DNA from: Pseudobdellovibrio sp031428275
GTDB taxonomy: Bacteria; Bdellovibrionota; Bdellovibrionia; Bdellovibrionales; Bdellovibrionaceae
NCBI GenBank assembly: GCA_031428275.1
Contig: JANPPC010000010.1
Coordinates: 124,001 to 188,000 of the forward strand
Length of the DNA: 64,000 nucleotides
Reading direction: 5' to 3'
The position numbers and the translations under genes are program-made. Shown in pieces: positions 25,145-34,775 of the stretch. The notes beneath the pieces are model-generated. The model did no database searches. It was not told where the DNA came from and was given only the letters and a program-made list of their open reading frames with translations. Every line of letters starts with the position of its first letter. Position 1 is the stretch's first letter.

Positions 25145-25701
25145 GAATTATTAGCGGGCGTTTCAAGGGTCGCGTACTAACTTCTTTTCAGGCGGATCAT
25201 ATTCGTCCGACAACAGATCGAGTCAAAGAAACTGTATTTAATAAATGGATGGGCGGTCTAGAAGATGCCCTGGTATTAGATCTTTTCTCGGGAACGGGTA
25301 GCTTGGGCCTAGAAGCCCTTTCGCGAGGGGCAAGGGCTATACACTTCGTTGAGCAAAATCTAAAGTCGATTGCTATTCTAAAGAAGAATATTGATTTGCT
25401 AAAATTAACAGACGACGAGTACGTGATCTACAAGCAAGATGTTTTAGCTTACCTTAAAAAGTACCAGGGGCCTGCATACCAATATATTTTGGTTGACCCG
25501 CCTTTTACCGAAAAGATGGCGCATGACGTGATGCAAGCTTTAGATGCAAGTCAGTGCTTTGATGGAAATACTCTTATCGCTATTGAGTCTCAGAAAAAAG
25601 AACGTATGGATGATTCTTATTCAAATCTTCACCGTTATCACGTAAACGATTACGGAGACAAATTACTTTCTTTCTTCATTAAAAAAGCGCAGGATCTTTA
25701 G
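25141..25701 (+). CDS. rsmD: 16S rRNA (guanine966-N2)-methyltransferase RsmD
   Basis: 186 residues. The start MRIISGRFKGR is typical of RsmD; SAM-binding LDLFSGTGSLGLEALSRGA and the catalytic VDPPF are present. It methylates G966 in 16S rRNA. The gene overlaps the response regulator and abuts coaD with no gap; rsmD-coaD is a widely conserved pair. Confidence 0.95.
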   Translation: MRIISGRFKGRVLTSFQADHIRPTTDRVKETVFNKWMGGLEDALVLDLFSGTGSLGLEALSRGARAIHFVEQNLKSIAILKKNIDLLKLTDDEYVIYKQDVLAYLKKYQGPAYQYILVDPPFTEKMAHDVMQALDASQCFDGNTLIAIESQKKERMDDSYSNLHRYHVNDYGDKLLSFFIKKAQDL

Positions 25702-26184
25702 ATGTCAAAAATTGCGGTCTACCCGGGAAGCTTTGATCCAATTACCACGGGTCATTTGGATATTATTGAGCGTATTTCTAATATTTTTGATCATGTCATT
25801 GTGTTAGTGGCTGAATCAAATCAGAAAAATTATTTATTTACCGCTGCTGAGCGGGCTAATTTTTTAAAGAAGGTCACCAAAAATAATCCGAAAGTCGAAG
25901 TCGATATTTTTCAAGGTTTAACGGTCGAATACATGAAAAAGCGCAAAGCCCAAGTCATCGTACGAGGCCTTCGCGCGGTGGCTGATTTTGAATACGAGAC
26001 AACTTTAGCCAGTATGAATAAGCGTCTGGCTCCGGACATTGAAACTTTTATGATTTTCTCAAGACCTGAATACTATTTTATTTCTTCGCGCGCGGTCAAA
26101 GAAGTCGCTCGCCACAACGGTGAGTTAAAAGGTTTAGTTCCTGAATTTATTATTCCAGAATTAACTAAAAAGCTAAGAGAGTAA
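25702..26184 (+). CDS. coaD: Phosphopantetheine adenylyltransferase
   Basis: 160 residues; penultimate step of coenzyme A synthesis. Nucleotidyltransferase motifs GSFDPITTGHLD (residues 9-20) and YYFISSRAVKEVA are intact, with the substrate region VRGLRAVADFEYE. It starts directly after the rsmD stop. Confidence 0.97.
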   Translation: MSKIAVYPGSFDPITTGHLDIIERISNIFDHVIVLVAESNQKNYLFTAAERANFLKKVTKNNPKVEVDIFQGLTVEYMKKRKAQVIVRGLRAVADFEYETTLASMNKRLAPDIETFMIFSRPEYYFISSRAVKEVARHNGELKGLVPEFIIPELTKKLRE

Positions 26185-26187
26185 TGT

Positions 26188-27396
26188 ATGTTAGAAAATT
26201 CTTTATCCAAGCGTGCGAAAAATCTTAAAACTTCACCGACACTTTTTTTAGTCGCTAAGGCTAAAGAACTTCAGTCGCAGGGGCACAAGGTTATTTCATT
26301 AACGGTCGGTGAGCCCGACTGGGCGACTTATCCGGCGGCAGCTCAGGCGGGTCACGATGCTATCCAGCTAGGTATGACTAAGTACACTGCAGCCAGCGGA
26401 ACTCCCGAGATAAAGAAGGCCATCTTAGAAAGATTAGAAATCGATTTAAAATTAAAATACGGCACGGGCGAAGTGGCGGTTACAAGTGGTGCTAAGTATG
26501 CTATTTTCGCCGCATTGCAAGTTTTGTGTGACCCCAGAGACGAAGTCATTATTCATTCGCCTTACTGGGTTAGCTATCCAACCATGGTCGAATTAGCTGA
26601 TGCAGTTCCGCGCATTGTGACATGCACTGAAGAGTCAAATTTCAAAATCACAGCCGAACAATTAGAAAAAAATATTAATTCTAATACAAAAGTTTTCTTA
26701 TTTTGCTCTCCGTCGAATCCGACAGGTTTTGTTTACACTAAAGAAGAACTTCGTAGAATTGCCGATGTTTTAAAAAAATATCCACGCGTACATATCATTT
26801 CGGATGATATGTACAATCGTCTGATGTTTGATGGTTCAAACTGTGCGCCGCATATCTTAGAAGTTGCGCCAGAATTAAAAGATCGCACAGTTATTATTAA
26901 CGGTGGCTCTAAGGCCTATTCAATGACGGGCTGGAGAATCGGTTGGGCTGTTGGGCCGCAGAAAATAATTCAAGCCTTGGGCGACTATGCCTCGCAGTCT
27001 ACGGGGGCTCCGTCAAGTATTTCGCAGCATGCGGCAACGGCGGCAATTATCAATTGCGAAGGTGACATCAAAGCCACGAACATTGTCTTGAAAAAGCGTT
27101 TAGCCGCGGCTTTGCACGAGTTTCAAACCATCCCCGAGTTTCACATTTTTGAACCTCAGGGGGCGTTTTACCTATGGGTAGATATCCGCAAGGTAATGGG
27201 ACGCGCTTATCAAGGAGTTAACGTATCTAGTTCAAAAGATTTTTGTCAGATCTTACTTGAAAAGTTTTATGTCGCAACCGTGCCCGGAGAAGAGTTTGGG
27301 AATCCGGGATATATGCGTTTAAGCTTTGCTATTGAAACTACTAAAATGGCAGAAGGCATAGGTAGAATGAAGAGCTTAGTTGGGCAGATGATTTAG
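26188..27396 (+). CDS. Class I pyridoxal-phosphate aminotransferase (AspC/AspB type)
   Basis: 402 residues. The PLP lysine lies in GGSKAYSMTGWRIGW; SPSNPTGFVYTKEEL and the C-terminal PGEEFGNPGYMRLSFA (substrate carboxylate Arg) are typical of subgroup Ib aspartate/prephenate aminotransferases. It transfers an amino group between amino acids and 2-oxo acids. It follows coaD by 3 bases. The exact substrate (Asp, Ala or aromatic) is not decided by sequence. Confidence 0.9.
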   Translation: MLENSLSKRAKNLKTSPTLFLVAKAKELQSQGHKVISLTVGEPDWATYPAAAQAGHDAIQLGMTKYTAASGTPEIKKAILERLEIDLKLKYGTGEVAVTSGAKYAIFAALQVLCDPRDEVIIHSPYWVSYPTMVELADAVPRIVTCTEESNFKITAEQLEKNINSNTKVFLFCSPSNPTGFVYTKEELRRIADVLKKYPRVHIISDDMYNRLMFDGSNCAPHILEVAPELKDRTVIINGGSKAYSMTGWRIGWAVGPQKIIQALGDYASQSTGAPSSISQHAATAAIINCEGDIKATNIVLKKRLAAALHEFQTIPEFHIFEPQGAFYLWVDIRKVMGRAYQGVNVSSSKDFCQILLEKFYVATVPGEEFGNPGYMRLSFAIETTKMAEGIGRMKSLVGQMI

Positions 27397-27398
27397 CC

Positions 27399-28205
27399 TT
27401 AATTTTTATTAATAACGATTTTTCTAAATTCAAACGGTTTAACTGTTTTGCCGTCAGCGGTTTTAGGCAGATGATCAGTTTTCTTTTCGTCTAGAAACGT
27501 TTGCGGAATATGAGCAGAATTCAACGAAATCGAATCATTAAATTGCTGTTTGATTGTTTCCATCGAAGTCAGGTCTGGCGAATGCGTATCAAATGCAGTA
27601 GCAGAAACCATTTGGTTCATTTTCTTTAGTTGCGAACTAAAGTTGTTTACTTCTTGCATGCGTTGTTCGGCTGAAAGATCTTCGTTAGAGTCTTGTATCC
27701 ATGCCGGCAAAGATTCTTCAGAAAATTGTAATTGTTCGCGGTTCATTTTAATAATCATGTCAATTTCGGCTGGGCTCATATCAATTTTTTGACTGATTTG
27801 CTCGTTTGTAAAACCCTGATTTGCCAGCTTAGCCGCTTGTACATATTTATTTGTTTTTTGCCGCTCTGCGATTTCTGCATGTGGAACTTGCTCGTAGAAT
27901 ATTTTAGAAACATCAAGTGCCTTAGATAAAGCGCTTTCGATCTGAATGATCTTTTCATCAGACATCGTCAGTTGATCTTGTACCGCACTCGATTTTTGTT
28001 CGATTAGATGTACCCAGCGCCGAACTTGTTCGTCTGATTTGTCTGATAAGTCTTGTAAAATAGAAATTTTATTTTGTAGAAGTTGTAGACCTTTTGTAAG
28101 CCTTTGATCTTCGACTTTACTTTTATTCTTGGTTAACCAAGAAAAAAGAATAAAAGAGAAAAGTAGAACGTTCATTAAAGACAATGTTAATAACCAATAG
28201 TTCAC
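27399..28205 (-). CDS. Membrane-anchored coiled-coil protein, DUF2802-like
   Basis: 268 residues from a GTG at 28205. One N-terminal membrane segment (residues 3-24) is followed by a coiled coil (about 30-100). Next comes a helical segment KYVQAAKLANQGFTNEQISQKIDMSPAEIDMIIKM that resembles the helix-turn-helix-like part of DUF2802 proteins, often found near motility genes. The C-terminal 100 residues look disordered. The GTG lies in the 3' arm of a hairpin (CACGGTAA 28203-28210 / TTACCGTG 28228-28235) whose loop holds the GGAGG ribosome site, so translation may be controlled by folding. Confidence 0.6.
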   Translation of the reverse strand: MNYWLLTLSLMNVLLFSFILFSWLTKNKSKVEDQRLTKGLQLLQNKISILQDLSDKSDEQVRRWVHLIEQKSSAVQDQLTMSDEKIIQIESALSKALDVSKIFYEQVPHAEIAERQKTNKYVQAAKLANQGFTNEQISQKIDMSPAEIDMIIKMNREQLQFSEESLPAWIQDSNEDLSAEQRMQEVNNFSSQLKKMNQMVSATAFDTHSPDLTSMETIKQQFNDSISLNSAHIPQTFLDEKKTDHLPKTADGKTVKPFEFRKIVINKN

Positions 28206-28351
28206 GGTAAGTCCTCCACACCTTATTTTACCGTGTTAATTTGAATCATCTCAATAGGTCTAGGGTCTGATTTTGAATAACCAGACCAAAGCCCCCTTTG
28301 CTCAATCTGAGAATTGGACTATCCTGAGACTGTAAAAACTAGGGGAAATAA

Positions 28352-30664
28352 ATGAATTGGCTTAAACTTCTATTATCAGGTGTGCTCTGTCTTTTTATTT
28401 TTACGATCACTTCTTGCGCGCCGGTGAAGTTTTCGAAAGCCACAAACTTTGCAGTCACGCCAACTTGTAGCGGTGCTTCTTGTAATACCGCAAGCGTTAG
28501 CTGCGACCCTAAAATTAATGGCAGCAGCACAACTTTTACATTTCCTGCAAATGGCGCTTCTACGGCTAATGTCAGCGCAAATTGTAGTCCGTCGAATGTT
28601 GATTACAATTGGGTTGTAAAACGTTTTGATTCATCAATTGTTACGACTACGATTCCGGGTTTGACCGGTTCAGATCCGCAAGCTGTTGATTTTCGTGGCT
28701 TAGGCCCCGGCGCTTACTATGTTTTCTTAACAGCTACGCAAACAGGTGGTTCTTTAAGCCCGTATAATGCTACGACTCCGCTAGAATTTATTGTTGGTAA
28801 TATTGGTAATACCTTAATTTGTGACCCGAAGTTAAATGCAACTTTGACCACTTTAACAGTTAATCAAACCGATAATAATCCGGCTGTTTCGGCAAATTGT
28901 TCTCCGGCGGCAGGTAATTATATCTGGACCGCGACTAAAGACGGGATCGAAACGGTTATTACTGGTTTAAGCGGTGCTAATTCATCTCCTGACTTCAAAG
29001 GTATGGGCGCCGGCGTATATAATGTTTATCTATATGCGACTGCAACGGGTTCGCAGCATTGGCAAAGTTCAACACCACTTGTTGTTACCGTTAATGGGAC
29101 CAGTGTGACTCCGGCGGTTGAATGTAATCCGAAGATTAATGGTTCTTTAGACTCTGTTATTTTAACGACCTCTTCATCGAATCCTTTGATTAATGCGAAC
29201 TGTATTCCGGCTAATTCAACCTACACTTGGACTGTTACACGAAACGGTAACCCAGTTGCAATCGCTGGTCTTTCTGGTGCAGCATCGAACCCAAACTTTT
29301 TATCTTCGGGAGCAGGTACTTACTTAGTTTATTTAAATGCCTCAACGAATGGTCACACAGCCTACAATTCGACGACGCCATTAACGGTCACGGTTGATAA
29401 TTCGGGCCCAACGACGGCAATCAACTGTTCTCCGCGTTTGAACGGAACTTCAACTTCGTTAACGATAACGACCTCGGGCCCTAATCCGCAGGTAACGGCA
29501 AGTTGTGACCAGCCATCGGCGGTTTTAACTTGGACGGCCACCAAAGACGGAACGCCGGTGACGGTACCAGGTTTGTCCGGCACGAGTTCAACACCAAACT
29601 TTACTTCATTGGGCCAAGGCACTTACTTAATTTATTTAGGTGCGACGGCAACGGGCTACAATGCTTACGCCAGCCCGACACCACTCAGCTTAACAGTCGG
29701 GCCCGCGGCCGTACCCGTACGCCGAATTAATTTTTCGAAGTCGGTTCAAGCTTCGGATAATAAAGTTGATATCTTAATGGTGTTTGATGATTCAAATTCG
29801 ATGGCTCCAGAAAACACGCGCTTAGGGGCTCGTTTGCAGGGCTTCGTGAATGACTTAACCGCATCAGGAGTTGATTGGCAGATGTGTGCGACGGTTACGC
29901 GCGCACAAGATGTTAATAACAACGGGGTACTTTATTGGGGAGCTTCACGCAATTGGGTCAACTACGTCGGTTCACCGCAGTGGGTTCTCAAAGCAGGAGC
30001 GGCTGACCCTTACTCGATCTTTACTAATACCGTGGCGGCGATTGGCGCGGGTTGGGCAAATACAGATGACGAGCGTGGTATTAAAGCGGCGTGGTGGCAT
30101 TCAGAATACCGCGCAAGCAATTCTTGTTACCGTTCAGATGCCTCAATCGCAGTTATCCTTATTTCGGATGAAGACGAACGCTCAGTTGGTGGAGACCCTT
30201 CAAAAGTTCACTACGCGGCAGAGTTAAAATCTTTAGAAGCTGAAGATCAGCCTCAAGCCTATGTAAACAAAATGAAGCAAACTTTCGGTTTACAGAAAAG
30301 ATTCACATTCAATTCTATTATCGTAAAACCGGGTGATAGTGCGTGTATGGCATCGCAAGATTCTGAAGGGGCGAAAAGTCATTACGGTTTTAAATATGCT
30401 GAACTTTCGCAATTAACGGGGGGCGCAGTCGGAAATATTTGTGCCGCTGATTACTCTTCAAATCTGTATTACTTCAAAGATCGCATCGTAAATACTTTAG
30501 CATCTTTACCGTTAGAGTGTGCTCCGGTGGGTGATATTGATGTTTCGATTACGCCGTCGATTGGTGCGGTTTCGGTACAAGTTCAAAATAATAACTTAGT
30601 CTTCAGCCCGGCTATTCCGACAGGTCGTACGGTTCAGTTAGGTTACGACTGTCCGCAAAACTAA
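28352..30664 (+). CDS. Lipoprotein with four Ig-like repeats and a von Willebrand A-like domain
   Basis: 770 residues. The signal peptide ends in the lipobox TITSC. Four tandem repeats of about 95-100 residues follow, each starting with C(D/N/S)P(K/R)(I/L)N and containing a second Cys, a TWTxTKDG-like strand, GLSG and YLxYLxA(T/S). They are probably disulfide-bonded beta sandwiches. From about residue 455 a vWA-like domain begins, with the metal-site motif VFDDSNSM (DxSxS) and later ILISDEDER; extra cysteines occur here. It is likely a surface adhesin or ligand-binding protein. The 146-base gap upstream has no clear promoter. Confidence 0.75.
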   Translation: MNWLKLLLSGVLCLFIFTITSCAPVKFSKATNFAVTPTCSGASCNTASVSCDPKINGSSTTFTFPANGASTANVSANCSPSNVDYNWVVKRFDSSIVTTTIPGLTGSDPQAVDFRGLGPGAYYVFLTATQTGGSLSPYNATTPLEFIVGNIGNTLICDPKLNATLTTLTVNQTDNNPAVSANCSPAAGNYIWTATKDGIETVITGLSGANSSPDFKGMGAGVYNVYLYATATGSQHWQSSTPLVVTVNGTSVTPAVECNPKINGSLDSVILTTSSSNPLINANCIPANSTYTWTVTRNGNPVAIAGLSGAASNPNFLSSGAGTYLVYLNASTNGHTAYNSTTPLTVTVDNSGPTTAINCSPRLNGTSTSLTITTSGPNPQVTASCDQPSAVLTWTATKDGTPVTVPGLSGTSSTPNFTSLGQGTYLIYLGATATGYNAYASPTPLSLTVGPAAVPVRRINFSKSVQASDNKVDILMVFDDSNSMAPENTRLGARLQGFVNDLTASGVDWQMCATVTRAQDVNNNGVLYWGASRNWVNYVGSPQWVLKAGAADPYSIFTNTVAAIGAGWANTDDERGIKAAWWHSEYRASNSCYRSDASIAVILISDEDERSVGGDPSKVHYAAELKSLEAEDQPQAYVNKMKQTFGLQKRFTFNSIIVKPGDSACMASQDSEGAKSHYGFKYAELSQLTGGAVGNICAADYSSNLYYFKDRIVNTLASLPLECAPVGDIDVSITPSIGAVSVQVQNNNLVFSPAIPTGRTVQLGYDCPQN

Positions 30665-30690
30665 TTTTTAAGACATGTTGATGGTAAAAA

Positions 30691-30720
30691 AAGAGAGCTC
30701 TCAGGCTCTCTTTTTTTTTA
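30691..30720. terminator. Terminator after the vWA lipoprotein, usable from both sides
   Basis: AAGAGAGC (30691-30698), loop TCTCAG, GCTCTCTT (30705-30712), then a T run to 30719; AAAAAA precedes the stem on the plus strand, so it could also serve the convergent gene that ends at 30723. Confidence 0.88.
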
Positions 30721-30722
30721 GA

Positions 30723-31241
30723 TTATCGAGAGCTCTCTTTAATAAAAAGAGTCATATAATGGCGAACCAGGTATTCAGGTCTGAAGCTTAAGCCTTTGTA
30801 GGTCCAAAGCACTTCTTCGAAAGCGCCCCATTTTGCTTCGATCAACTCTTCATCCATTACGATCGTCATGCTATCTTTTTGAGTTGGTTGCGGAATTGCC
30901 AAGTTGCCGACATAGTGAAACCGCATACTGATGAGTCCCGCGTTCTTAATCGAAAAAATCATTTTGTAGCCGTTACGAAAAAGCATAAAATCAGCATGGG
31001 TTTTTGCAATGCCGTAAACTTTGATACGACCAAGCGCACCCGGTTTTAACTCATTAAACTGAGCCGAGGTTTCTGCGAAATCAGTTTTTAGTCTTAACAG
31101 AAAAGCTATGCTGTCGTTAACCAGAATTCTTTGCGTATCAAGGCCCAAATTCATATCAATCATCACAGATTTTTCAAGCTGCTCGTCGGCAGAAACAAGT
31201 TCGCGTATCCACGTCTTATTTTCTAATTTATTGATTTCCAT
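30723..31241 (-). CDS. Protein of unknown function
   Basis: 172 residues, no signal peptide or membrane segment. I do not recognise a domain. The middle (SAQFNELKPGALGRIKVYG, then DFMLFRNGYKMIFSIKN) suggests a beta-rich core. It is flanked by a shared terminator and, upstream, by a 65-base gap to the large peptidase gene on the same strand. Confidence 0.65.
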   Translation of the reverse strand: MEINKLENKTWIRELVSADEQLEKSVMIDMNLGLDTQRILVNDSIAFLLRLKTDFAETSAQFNELKPGALGRIKVYGIAKTHADFMLFRNGYKMIFSIKNAGLISMRFHYVGNLAIPQPTQKDSMTIVMDEELIEAKWGAFEEVLWTYKGLSFRPEYLVRHYMTLFIKESSR

Positions 31242-31306
31242 GGCTTTTTACCTCTTAGCTGGTTGGCTAGGCTTAGTTTTCTTGATCGAGGCAATTCTTG
31301 TCAATA

Positions 31307-34132
31307 CTAAAGTCCGCCTATTTCAAGGCTAATCGTTGATTGCATGCTAGAAACGTACCTAGGCGAGTGCGGCAAGTAAAATCCCAGTACGAAATTGACC
31401 GGAACAACATAACCAAGCGTTGTTTCTAACTTAAGTTCTAGGCCAGAACTCCAAACACTTTGATTCAGACTGCGCGCGACAAAGTTTTTATCTTCAGTGA
31501 TTGAGCCACCTTCAACGCTAAGTCCGTCAGATATAAGAGCCCCTGTAATTCTTTTAAAAAATAAAGGGTTTGTACCCGAACCTCGCTCTAGTTCTGCTAC
31601 GGGAAATCGATATTCAAAGTTTGCAGAGGTTATACTGCGCCCGTAGAATTGTCCGTCCAAGTACCCGCGAAGCACGAATTGCGGAATCACCATATTCGCA
31701 CTGTAAAATCTGGCGGCATTGCTAGAGCCAAAACGCGCCGAAACAGTTTCAAAAGTCATCAAGCCATTCAATCGCAACATCATCGCATGTTGCTTCGGTA
31801 AATGCTCAGAATAAAAACCGATCATTGAAGCCATGGCTCGATTGTAATCACGGCTGTTTGAAACATTTTGATTATTTTCATATCTTAAGAAAGTGCCCCA
31901 GCCTTTCTCAGGAGAAATTTGAAATAAAGTTTGCTCATAATTGATATAGGCAATTTGCGCATAAGGTCCCCAATGTTGGGTTTGGTTCGAAACGTAAATT
32001 GTTTGTTCAGTTTTTACGCCGAATTGTACTAAAGTGTTTTTATTAAATCGAAATAGATCAGGTAGTAAACCCACGTACGCACTTTTCGTTTCGACAACAT
32101 TCGTAATCGAGCCCAAAGTTTTATTCTGAAAGACTGAACCAATTTGAAAAGGTATTTCCCAAGCCGAATTTGTGTATGAGCCGATAAAGCCCGTTTTAGC
32201 AATGTCTGTTTCGTAACTACCAATTAAAGAATACTGGTGAACGCCCAGCGGATCTTGCCCAGAAGTTTGTGCTTGCAGGTAAATCCCGCGGGCCGAAGTG
32301 CTTGATGCAATGTACGGTATCCAATAGCGCGGTAATAGATACTTGGCTGACGAGTAATCATTGATCTCGTAATTCATCGTTGGGTCAGGAGTTTCTTTAA
32401 AAACATACCGCTTGTCCATGTCATTTTCGATGACCGGCAAAGCTTTTACGCGCGGCTTAACTTCGCCCATGCTGACGTGGTATCCGTGGCTTGTCATGAC
32501 TGTGGCGTATATTAGGTTTTGTGCGGGGTCTAAATCATAGCTCCAAATACCGGTTAAAATATTTGTAACTGGTGCGGCCGTTTTAAAATCAGTGGTTACA
32601 TAAACATTGTGTACGCCATTTTGTGCCGACGTAAAGTAAAGTTCCTGATTTTTTTTACGTAGAAATCTAATCTGAGAAAAAGACATTTCGATCGCCGTTT
32701 CTTTTCCGTCAATTAAATTTATTTTGAAAAGTGACTGAGCGCCGTCTTTATTTCTTTTAGTGACGAGCAACTCAGTCTTCGACCAATAGATGGGCGAATC
32801 GTAGCGGTTCTGTACACCTGAGTTTGCATACTGAGTGATGATACGGTCGCTTAAACTTAAAGTTCTAACCTGGGTCGAACCGTCAAATGTGGCAATGAAT
32901 GTGATGTGGGTGCCGTCTTCAGAAAACGATGCGTCGCGGGCTCGTTCTCCGGTTGTTATTCTTTCGGATTTTTCTTTTTCTATGTCGTAGATAAATAAAT
33001 CTGAGCGTTTATACTTCGAATTGATAAAATCAGCTTTAGTATAAAGAATCTTTTTTTCAGTCGGGTGAAAATCAAGACTTGAAAGGCCCGCGGTGGGCAG
33101 TCGCTTTAACTTTATAACTTCACCTTGTAAATTTTTGACCACGATGCGCGATTCGCCGTCGATTTGTTCAATGTAAGTTAGCAGCCGGTGTGCAATTGAA
33201 ATTTTTGGCCCGAACGAATTTTGGCCTTCTTGCTGAATCGTGGCTAGATGAGTCACTTCTTCAGTTTTAATTTTTGTAATCTGCTGGAATGAGTTTTTTT
33301 CAGCTTTATACAAAGCTTGATGGTATTGGGTTTCATACGTTGAATCGGTCAAATCAAGCATTGGCTGTTCAACTGCGTACGGGACCCGGCCACCTTGCTG
33401 GCTTGCGATGCGGTCTGCAGCCGAAATCTTTTGCTCTGCTAGCAGATGACTCCAGAATAGCGATCCAAATAAATAAGGTCGTGAACCATAGGGCCATGAA
33501 GGTAGCACTTCGTTGGCTTGTGCCAGACTATAAGTGAATAGTTTTCGATCTAAAGTAAAAGCGCGAACTGTCGCGTCTTGGTATTTAGAACGGGCGCGAC
33601 CCTGCGGAGAAAACTGCGTTTCCATTTCGACGGCCATTCCCTCTTTCCACCAAAGTGGCAACAGCATATTCGGGGCAACGATATTACCAAAGATCGGCTT
33701 TAAAAACTTATAAAAGCCAAGAGCAGGTTCAAATTGTAGAATGTGGGTAAATTCGTGAGTTAATAGCTCGCGGGCCCATTCGCCGGCCTCTGAAAGTGAT
33801 TCGTGATCGCCAATTTGAACTGAGTAAGCCATCACAAGTGGGTAGGGAATTCGTGTAGCATAACCATTCGATATGTCGGTAGTGTCATTTACGACAAGCA
33901 CAATGCGTTCTGTGCGATTTGTAAACACCGTGGCTAGGTTTGCGTAGGCCTTTTCAGCGGCTTGAGCGTAGTACAGACCAAGGTCCTGTTGCTGTGCAGA
34001 AAAAACGACGTCAAAATGCTCAGTTCGTACAATTTTCCAGCTCTCGGAAGAAAATCCAACCCTTTGCGCCCACACGGTAGAATTAAAAAAAACATTGCTT
34101 AGTAATAACAGTAAAAAAAAATGGATTCTCAT
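31307..34132 (-). CDS. Large exported protein: HExxH peptidase domain, PD40 propeller and outer-membrane barrel-like C-terminus
   Basis: 941 residues with a signal peptide (cleavage near AQR, residue 23). The N-terminal part resembles a gluzincin peptidase: zinc motif LLTHEFTHILQFE (His126, Glu127, His130) and a later WWKEGMAVEME that could supply the third ligand. The centre (about 330-600) has TolB/PD40-like beta-propeller repeats (for example HPTEKKILYTKADF and RDASFSEDGTHITFIATFDG). The last 300 or so residues look like beta-barrel strands ending in an aromatic-poor terminus. Whether the barrel inserts in the outer membrane is inferred. The peptidase would then face the periplasm or the surface. 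Confidence 0.8.
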   Translation of the reverse strand: MRIHFFLLLLLSNVFFNSTVWAQRVGFSSESWKIVRTEHFDVVFSAQQQDLGLYYAQAAEKAYANLATVFTNRTERIVLVVNDTTDISNGYATRIPYPLVMAYSVQIGDHESLSEAGEWARELLTHEFTHILQFEPALGFYKFLKPIFGNIVAPNMLLPLWWKEGMAVEMETQFSPQGRARSKYQDATVRAFTLDRKLFTYSLAQANEVLPSWPYGSRPYLFGSLFWSHLLAEQKISAADRIASQQGGRVPYAVEQPMLDLTDSTYETQYHQALYKAEKNSFQQITKIKTEEVTHLATIQQEGQNSFGPKISIAHRLLTYIEQIDGESRIVVKNLQGEVIKLKRLPTAGLSSLDFHPTEKKILYTKADFINSKYKRSDLFIYDIEKEKSERITTGERARDASFSEDGTHITFIATFDGSTQVRTLSLSDRIITQYANSGVQNRYDSPIYWSKTELLVTKRNKDGAQSLFKINLIDGKETAIEMSFSQIRFLRKKNQELYFTSAQNGVHNVYVTTDFKTAAPVTNILTGIWSYDLDPAQNLIYATVMTSHGYHVSMGEVKPRVKALPVIENDMDKRYVFKETPDPTMNYEINDYSSAKYLLPRYWIPYIASSTSARGIYLQAQTSGQDPLGVHQYSLIGSYETDIAKTGFIGSYTNSAWEIPFQIGSVFQNKTLGSITNVVETKSAYVGLLPDLFRFNKNTLVQFGVKTEQTIYVSNQTQHWGPYAQIAYINYEQTLFQISPEKGWGTFLRYENNQNVSNSRDYNRAMASMIGFYSEHLPKQHAMMLRLNGLMTFETVSARFGSSNAARFYSANMVIPQFVLRGYLDGQFYGRSITSANFEYRFPVAELERGSGTNPLFFKRITGALISDGLSVEGGSITEDKNFVARSLNQSVWSSGLELKLETTLGYVVPVNFVLGFYLPHSPRYVSSMQSTISLEIGGL

Positions 34133-34162
34133 AGAGGATCATTGTGACGTGGCAATGAAAGT

Positions 34163-34190
34163 TTGACAAGATCATACGATCAACTAAATT
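34163..34190 (+). promoter_or_regulatory. Sigma-70-like promoter of the pal operon
   Basis: TTGACA (34163-34168), 16 bases, TAAATT (34185-34190). The -35 is perfect and the -10 matches four of six. It lies about 45 bases before the Pal start and points into the operon. Confidence 0.6.
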
Positions 34191-34234
34191 AGTAAATGAA
34201 TTTTGTAAACATTAACGACATCAGGAGAAAAAAC

Positions 34235-34759
34235 ATGAAAAAAATCGCCCTTGCACTTGTAGTATTATCATTAGCAGCTGGTTGCTCTAGCTGGAGAAAA
34301 AAAGGAACTGACGCTAACGGCGCGGGTTCAAACATAACGTCTGAAACTACGGGCGGCGGCGGATCTGAAAAAGTTGACGGATCTCCGATGAATTTTTCTG
34401 CAACGGGCAGCGACAGTGGTTCAATCGAAGGTTTACAAACTGTACACTTTGATTATGACAAATCGACTTTGCCTTCTGTTGAGCGCACTAAACTTCAAGG
34501 AAACGTTGCTTGGTTAAAGAAGAATACCGAAAGCAAAATGTTAATTGAAGGTCACTGCGATCAGCGCGGTTCGACCGAGTATAATCTTTCGTTGGGTGAG
34601 CGCCGTGCAAACGCGGTAAAGCAGATGTTAGTACAAATGGGTATTAGCGCTAATCGCATTACGACAGTTAGCTTTGGAAAAGAAAAATTATTAGCTAATG
34701 GTGAGTCAGAGTCAGAAATGGCGCAAAACCGACGTGCTAACTTTGTTCCATCGAACTAG
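34235..34759 (+). CDS. pal: Peptidoglycan-associated lipoprotein Pal
   Basis: 174 residues from the ATG at 34235 (AGGAG ribosome site; an upstream in-frame ATG would add 13 residues before the signal peptide). The lipobox is AAGC. The OmpA-like peptidoglycan-binding domain is complete: VHFDYDKSTL, IEGHCDQRGSTEYNLSLGERRA and AQNRRANFVP. It is an outer-membrane lipoprotein that tethers the membrane to peptidoglycan and works with TolB. Confidence 0.95.
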   Translation: MKKIALALVVLSLAAGCSSWRKKGTDANGAGSNITSETTGGGGSEKVDGSPMNFSATGSDSGSIEGLQTVHFDYDKSTLPSVERTKLQGNVAWLKKNTESKMLIEGHCDQRGSTEYNLSLGERRANAVKQMLVQMGISANRITTVSFGKEKLLANGESESEMAQNRRANFVPSN

Positions 34760-34775
34760 TTAAGTAAGGAAATCA

